Source: Rotaria socialis | Lineage: Eukaryota; Rotifera; Eurotatoria; Philodinida; Philodinidae | NCBI GenBank assembly: GCA_905331475.1 | Contig: CAJNYU010003219.1 | Coordinates: 124,001-188,000 of the forward strand | Reading direction: 5' to 3' | DNA length: 64,000 nucleotides | In this document: piece by piece, positions 58,606 to 64,000 of the stretch | How positions within the stretch are numbered: position 1 is the first letter of the stretch | Layout of the letters: each line of letters begins with the position of its first letter | The notes under the pieces: model-generated | The model's database searches: none | Seen by the model: the letters and a program-made list of their open reading frames with translations, nothing else | What the model was told of the DNA's origin: nothing | Translations under genes and position numbers: made by a program

Positions 58606-61371
58606 ATGACCGACAAAATAAGTAAATATTTTCTCCACTGATATGTGATTCTTTCTTTTAATACGGCAATATTGAAAACTCTTGATTAGACTATACAAAT
58701 AATATACAAGTAACGATCACAACGACAATATCGAGCGTTTCGTTGCACTCTGTGCATTCAAGACAATTTATTTTTGGAATTTCGTTAGCATTGTTATCAA
58801 GTTTATTTATTGGCTCAAGTTTTATTTTAAAAAAAAAAGGTTTACTTAATTTAACTAATTCTAATGGATCTATTAGAGCAGGTTTGTGAATCGAATTAAT
58901 TCATATTTTGTTTTTGAAAATTTAACAATCTGAATAGGATCAGGTGGTTTTGGATATCTATATGAAATTCAATGGTGGGCTGGATTGGCAACTATGGGGC
59001 TTGGAGAATTATGCAATTTTGCAGCCTATGGATTTGCTCCAGCATCGGTTGTTACGCCACTTGGTGCATTGTCAGTTTTAGTCAGGTACATATTGCATAT
59101 AGAATGTCACAAAACTTGAATATTTCTTATATTATTCAAATAATCTATTTGCTTGTTTCATAAAATATTAATGTATTCTCTGAAGTAGTGTGTCGTTTAT
59201 TTTCATGAGAGTACTTTTCATGACTTTAGAAATCATTTTTGAATTCAAATTCTATATATGAGATAGATATCAAACAAATGCGAAAGATTTTAAAACGAAA
59301 TAAGAGGTATTAGATCTTCTCTATCAACTTAAACTCATTTTACTAAAACATTATCATATACTATAGCTATAGTATGCATGTAGAAAAGTATCAAGTGTAG
59401 ACATTTTGATCCGTTTCTCCATGTCGTGCGCTAACTTAATTAAAAGCATGATAGAATATCTTTAACTTCGAAGGAAAAACCTGAAACTATTACATATTTT
59501 GGAATTTAATTCATCACGAGTTTTGCCATTAAATAACAAGTTTGAAAGACTATTTTGTTAGATAATCGTCTTTGTCTATGTAGGTTTGAGAAACAAAATA
59601 GCTTGATTAATGAACAAATATAAATCAATTACGATTATAAAGCAAAGACTCAAGGTCAAGTTTAGTAAAATCAGATAAAATGATAACGCCATACGAGAGT
59701 GTTTTTCAACACGTTGACTAGACTGTGTTATACTTGAAGATCTGCAAATATTCGGAGAGATTAAAAAGTAAAGACTCAAAGATGTTTCATGGCGTCTGTT
59801 AGAATGAACTACAATCAAGTATTCAAGTTATTGCAAAGGCGTACTCCAAGCCAAGAATAACAGTACACTAACTAATGACTGTAGATTTCTCATTGGCAAA
59901 GTAAAAACTACTCTTTTTTTCTCTCGATGGAATCGATCATCAAGAAAGCTCGCACAATTTATTGTGATTCATTTTCGAAACAATATGAATCTTTCCAATG
60001 TTTTTTTTCTATAAACTTGAATGATTTTTCAGAGCATTTTCGACCATATACTGTACTAGAGTTTAATAAAAGAGTTGAACGAAATTTCAAATACAACTTT
60101 CAGTTTTAACTTGGTTTTGATAAATTTTATTTGAAATTTTCATTGTATGACATTCATTGAATTCTATTGAACTATGAATAAAATTATTTCGCTGTAATTT
60201 TTATAGAAGTATATATCCGAAAATATGTCTGAAGAAGTGTCAAGAACATGCTAACATATGAAAAAAATAATGATTCGAATGATATGAAGATATAATTAGG
60301 TTAATTTTTTCGACGAAATTTTGAGCTAGCCTTCACTCTATCGGTTTAGTTCATTTTTGTACTTTTCTATACTAGTGCTCTGATGGCCGTTCGTTTTTTG
60401 GGTGAAAAGTTAGATACTCTTGGTAAAATTGGTTGTATTCTTACGCTATTCGGTTCCATTGTTATTATAATACATGCACCGAAAGAAAGTGAAATTAATT
60501 CATTGCTTGATTTTGCTCGTAAAGTATCAGCAATAGGTAAGAAAATATTGAAATATGTAGCTGTAAATGAATTTATTGAGATTTACTTTAGAATTTATTT
60601 TATTTTCATTCATGACATGTATTGCAATTTCATGTTTAATTATATATTATGGGCCCCGTTTAGGTTCAAAATATGTTCATATATATGTGTTAATTTGTTC
60701 TCTTTTGGGTGCTTTTACTGTCACAGCATGTAAAGGCCTTGGTGCTGGTTTAAAAGAATTTTTTGCTCATGAATATTCATATTCAATATGGTTAACAGTT
60801 GCATGTGCCACCATCATTATAGTTTGCATTCTTATACAAATGGTTTATCTTAATAGAGCATTAGATATATTCGCAACACCGATTGTAACAACTGTTTATT
60901 ATGTTTTATTTACAACCTGTGTACTGATTACATCAGGTATACTTTTTCATGAGTGGCGTTTATTAACGTTCGTTGATGTTATGGGATGTCTTGTTGGATT
61001 TTCTATAACAACATGTGGCTTAATTTTAATTAACTATTTAAAAACCAATGCACCCTCAAATGAAATACAATCGAAAGATCGAATTGGTACGACAAATTCG
61101 AAAGTATCCTATTATCAATGTTTCTGTTCATTTTATTTTTCTTCATTTAGATAATTCTCTTTTTTCAGATCTGCTCTCGGATTCTCAACTGTCGTTAACA
61201 GAATCGTCTGGTTCAACATCAATAGTTTCTGTCAAACAGCAACACTATGCACCAGTCAAAACTTACGCTAATCTTCGGTATAATGATAGTAATGTGTCAT
61301 TCACAACGAACAATATAAATGAACAATGTCGACCATTGTTATTGGTAGATGAGTGTAATTTTAATTTTTAG
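58606..61371 (+). CDS. NIPA: NIPA-type magnesium transporter
   Basis: Exons 58606-58621, 58711-58881, 58938-59085, 60376-60536, 60592-61086 and 61151-61371 join in frame to 403 residues. The family core is clear: [64 protein letters not shown], and [20 protein letters not shown]. About nine membrane helices are visible. Role: Mg2+ transport in plasma membrane or endosomes, by analogy to NIPA1/2. The Ser-rich C-terminal tail ([14 protein letters not shown]) looks cytosolic. The last intron has two acceptors in the same frame, after 61150 and after 61168, which would differ by six residues. The donor ATTG then GTACGA was fixed by frame. Intron 3 is long (1290 bases). The start ATG at 58606 is preferred over one at 58584, which is out of frame. 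Confidence 0.94.
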
Positions 61372-61414
61372 TAGACTTGTTATTATTGTTATCGCTACAA
61401 TAAGCATTCCATGA

Positions 61415-61420
61415 AATAAA
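61415..61420 (+). terminator. Candidate polyadenylation signal of NIPA
   Basis: AATAAA 44 bases after the stop codon, followed by a T-rich stretch. Confidence 0.6.
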
Positions 61421-64000
61421 GTTTTTTTTTGTTGCTTTTTAATTAACGATATTTTTATGATCTCATGATTGGATATTATTTATATTTGAAATCAATAATT
61501 TGATTTTCTTCCTTAAACTTTTCTTTGTTATGTTACATAATCATATATACACATATAGTTATATGCGTGTGTGTGCATACGCATATTTGACGATTACAAT
61601 GCTGATGAATGACCTTTAGTTAGTATTAGCACAATCATCAGCATTGTCGTCGTCTGTAAAGGTTTATGCAAGTTGATGCATATTTTTTCTCTCATGCAAA
61701 TCATGTGTTACTTTTTCTTTTTTTTCTTTCATCATTTCTTTTTTATAATAAATATACACATTCGTATAACAAAAATATTACCAATACGATTTTCTATTTT
61801 ATGGTTTAATGTCCTATCGAATTGGACTCTCTATACTAGATTTCTATAGGGAGTCAAAAGAATTTCTTTTTTTTTCCATTGCTTTCATTAATCGAATCAG
61901 TTGGGAATATATATATTTCTATGTGATCAATCAATGATCGATAAGGTAAGAGAGAAAAAAGCGCTATTTTTAGAACTTGGCCTTCTCATGATAGTTAGCT
62001 ATTGAAACTGTGAAAAAGAAACGCCGATAAGATTTTATGTGTGCATATGTCTAATTGAAGAATAATAGAAACATCGATGTATGCATGCACTCGATTTTAG
62101 ACGGGTTTAATGATGCACGCGTGGCATCACAATAAGCATTATGTCATCCTATCATACGTGCATCTCCATAAGTTCTAAACAGTCGCGATTGTCGTTGAAT
62201 TCATGGGTTTTATTTATATGTTGAAATTTTCATTGAACTTTTGATGACATAAAGGAAATGTCGTTAGTACAAATAATCATTTCATTTCAATTCAATGACA
62301 CTGTTTTCAATTAGAGAATAGCTATTCAAACTATGAAAGATATATACACATATGGTACTCATCTTTTTTTTCTTTATAGTAATGACATACATTTTCTAGA
62401 AAAAAAAGTTAGAACAATGAAGAAAAAAAGCTATAAAGAATAATGTCATTGCCAAACTCCATTTGACTGAGCAAGTAACTGTAAGTTGAAGGTTAATATG
62501 ATATAACGCCTTTCTTCATATGTAGATATGAAAATAAACAAGGCCAGCAACTACTGCGACCTCCGGCCAACAGAAAAAGACAGGTGGAGTTATGTGTATA
62601 CAAGTTATGCAATAGGATTCTACAGATAATTGCTCGACAAAAAAACGATCGATGTCGATCAATCATCATGAGTATTATTACGCTTTAAGCATAATAGAAC
62701 AGTAACAGCCTTGGTGTGAATATTAAGCGCATCATTTTTCTTTATTTTACATAGTCTTCTATCATATGGACAGCATATTTGTATGAATTTTTATCAACAA
62801 TAACAAAGCAATAAAAATTGCCTGTTCCCAATGATTACGCGAACATATATGAAATTAAGAATGCTAATTTATCAAGGATAATATAGAGTTGATTGAATGC
62901 AAAAGTATTATAAATACAGAATAAATGAAAGCTTGTATCTCGAATTATTTGTTCTTCTGAATGATTGTCGCTTGAAAATAGTTTTTCTATTTTTTATTAA
63001 TTTGTTGAAAGGCTTTATTTTGAGTTCTTTCTAATTATCTTGTCAATCAATCATAGTTCGGTCAAGGTCTTCACATTAAAATAATATAAGTAGAAACAAC
63101 AACATTAGTAATTAACGGTGTTTTGAATGTTTTATCGTGTCTCATTTTCTTTATTCACCATGGATATTTTAAACTTCAACTTTCATCTCATCAAATCTAT
63201 AAAGGCGACCATCAAACATTGACACATCTATTGCATCGTTGTCAACATCATTGTGAAAGGTCTCGTTTGGTTGATTAACTTTACTTTATTGTATTGTTAG
63301 GTGGGTGGTGATAGTCTACACCCTACTGTTCAAACATTCCTTTCAGCCAACAGTAGTCACCACCAAAAAAAAATTGTAGTAACAATGAAGAAGAACATTG
63401 ATGCAACTGTGTTGATCCTCTACTTCTTTTTCTCCTCTTGTGCTCGTTCTCTTTGTCTCTCTTTTTTTCTCTGAACCTCATCGTATAGAATATATCGTGT
63501 TTGCTATCTATCGCGAAATGATGTACCATCTTTTTCTCATCGTTCAAGCGTCGAATAAATGTACGCAAGGTTAAGTATGAATGTAAGAAAGAGAAGGAGC
63601 AAAATAGATTGACTCTCTTGAATACATGTACAGACGGTCAGGATGTTGACTATTTTTGGAACCGTAAGTGTCTTTTGTTATGTATAAGTATAAGATATAG
63701 GTTTACTCCAGAAGAAAACCACATATTGCATCGCACAACGAGCATAAATTAATATTTGTTCGCATTACTATCATCACTATCATTCTGTTCTAAAAGCATT
63801 GATTACCAAGTCTTTTGGAGATAACAAATATATAACACATGTATCTAGCAGCACATTAATACAATCATCATGTGGCTCAACTAAGAAAAATATTGTTGAA
63901 AATGCAAAAATATTCTTCATGATCTATTCATTTTAAATAATTTCAAATTACGATTGATGATGGCAGTAGCATCAAAAAGAATTTCTTCCTTTTTCTTTCT
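61421..64000. other. Intergenic to window end, no gene recognised
   Basis: AT-rich sequence with short CA/TG-rich patches near 61555-61590. No ORF with protein-like composition and no transposon end was found. The 81-codon minus-strand ORF near 63323-63568 is Lys/Arg/Glu-rich from purine-biased DNA and is not called. Confidence 0.5.

Noticed and set aside
63323..63568. 81-codon minus-strand ORF, Lys/Arg/Glu-rich
   Set aside because: Purine-biased sequence; no homology or splice structure seen.
1..64000. CRISPR arrays, bacterial operons, riboswitches, rRNA or tRNA genes
   Set aside because: No regularly spaced direct repeats, no prokaryotic gene layout, and no convincing tRNA or rRNA pattern were found when scanning by eye. 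A tRNA covariance-model scan would be the decisive check.

Overview
The window looks like animal nuclear DNA, most probably from a bdelloid rotifer. It is AT-rich. Genes are split by many short GT-AG introns of about 50 to 70 bases, with a few introns of 0.9 to 1.8 kb. Coding sequences match animal families (proteasome alpha-6, GPN3, BRF1, TRAP-alpha, OGT, NIPA, INPP4, a DCC/neogenin relative, a cadherin). A decayed gene near 48.8-50.0 kb resembles the N-terminal plus TPR layout that is abundant in bdelloids. An AlkB-like gene at the left edge resembles fungal proteins. The rotifer assignment is inference; the animal assignment is firm.

Layout. 1-748: 5' part of an AlkB-like oxygenase gene on the minus strand, cut by the window edge. 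2.9-3.9 kb: a two-exon gene for a basic protein of unknown function. 3.9-11.6 kb: a long gene-poor stretch with microsatellites. 11.6-14.4 kb: a two-exon transmembrane cadherin. 14.4-21.1 kb: gene-poor, holding a 356-bp foldback repeat and a stop-riddled membrane-protein remnant. 21.1-26.5 kb: a 12-exon minus-strand INPP4-type phosphatase gene, with a complete 355-codon ORF inside its largest intron. 27.0-28.3 kb: TRAP-alpha (minus). 28.6-39.0 kb: a tightly packed plus-strand run: an unknown 171-aa protein, PSMA6, a compact DCC-like receptor, GPN3 and BRF1. 40.2-41.2 kb: an intronless unknown gene. 42.0-48.7 kb: a cluster of dead DNA transposons and foldback elements, some nested. 48.8-50.0 kb: the TPR pseudogene. 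51.2-58.0 kb: an 18-exon OGT gene. 58.6-61.4 kb: a NIPA magnesium transporter. 61.4-64.0 kb: no gene seen.

Most genes are unrelated housekeeping functions (protein import at the ER, proteasome, RNA polymerase assembly, Pol III initiation, O-GlcNAc modification). Their tight same-strand packing, with a splice acceptor just before several start codons, fits 5'-UTR introns or spliced-leader trans-splicing. The most unusual items are the DCC-like receptor reduced to the FN4-FN6 region plus its cytoplasmic motifs, the nested gene inside INPP4, and the fungal-like AlkB gene. No clear new multi-gene system was found. Exon joins were worked out by hand from splice signals, reading frame and family similarity remembered from known proteins; no search was run.
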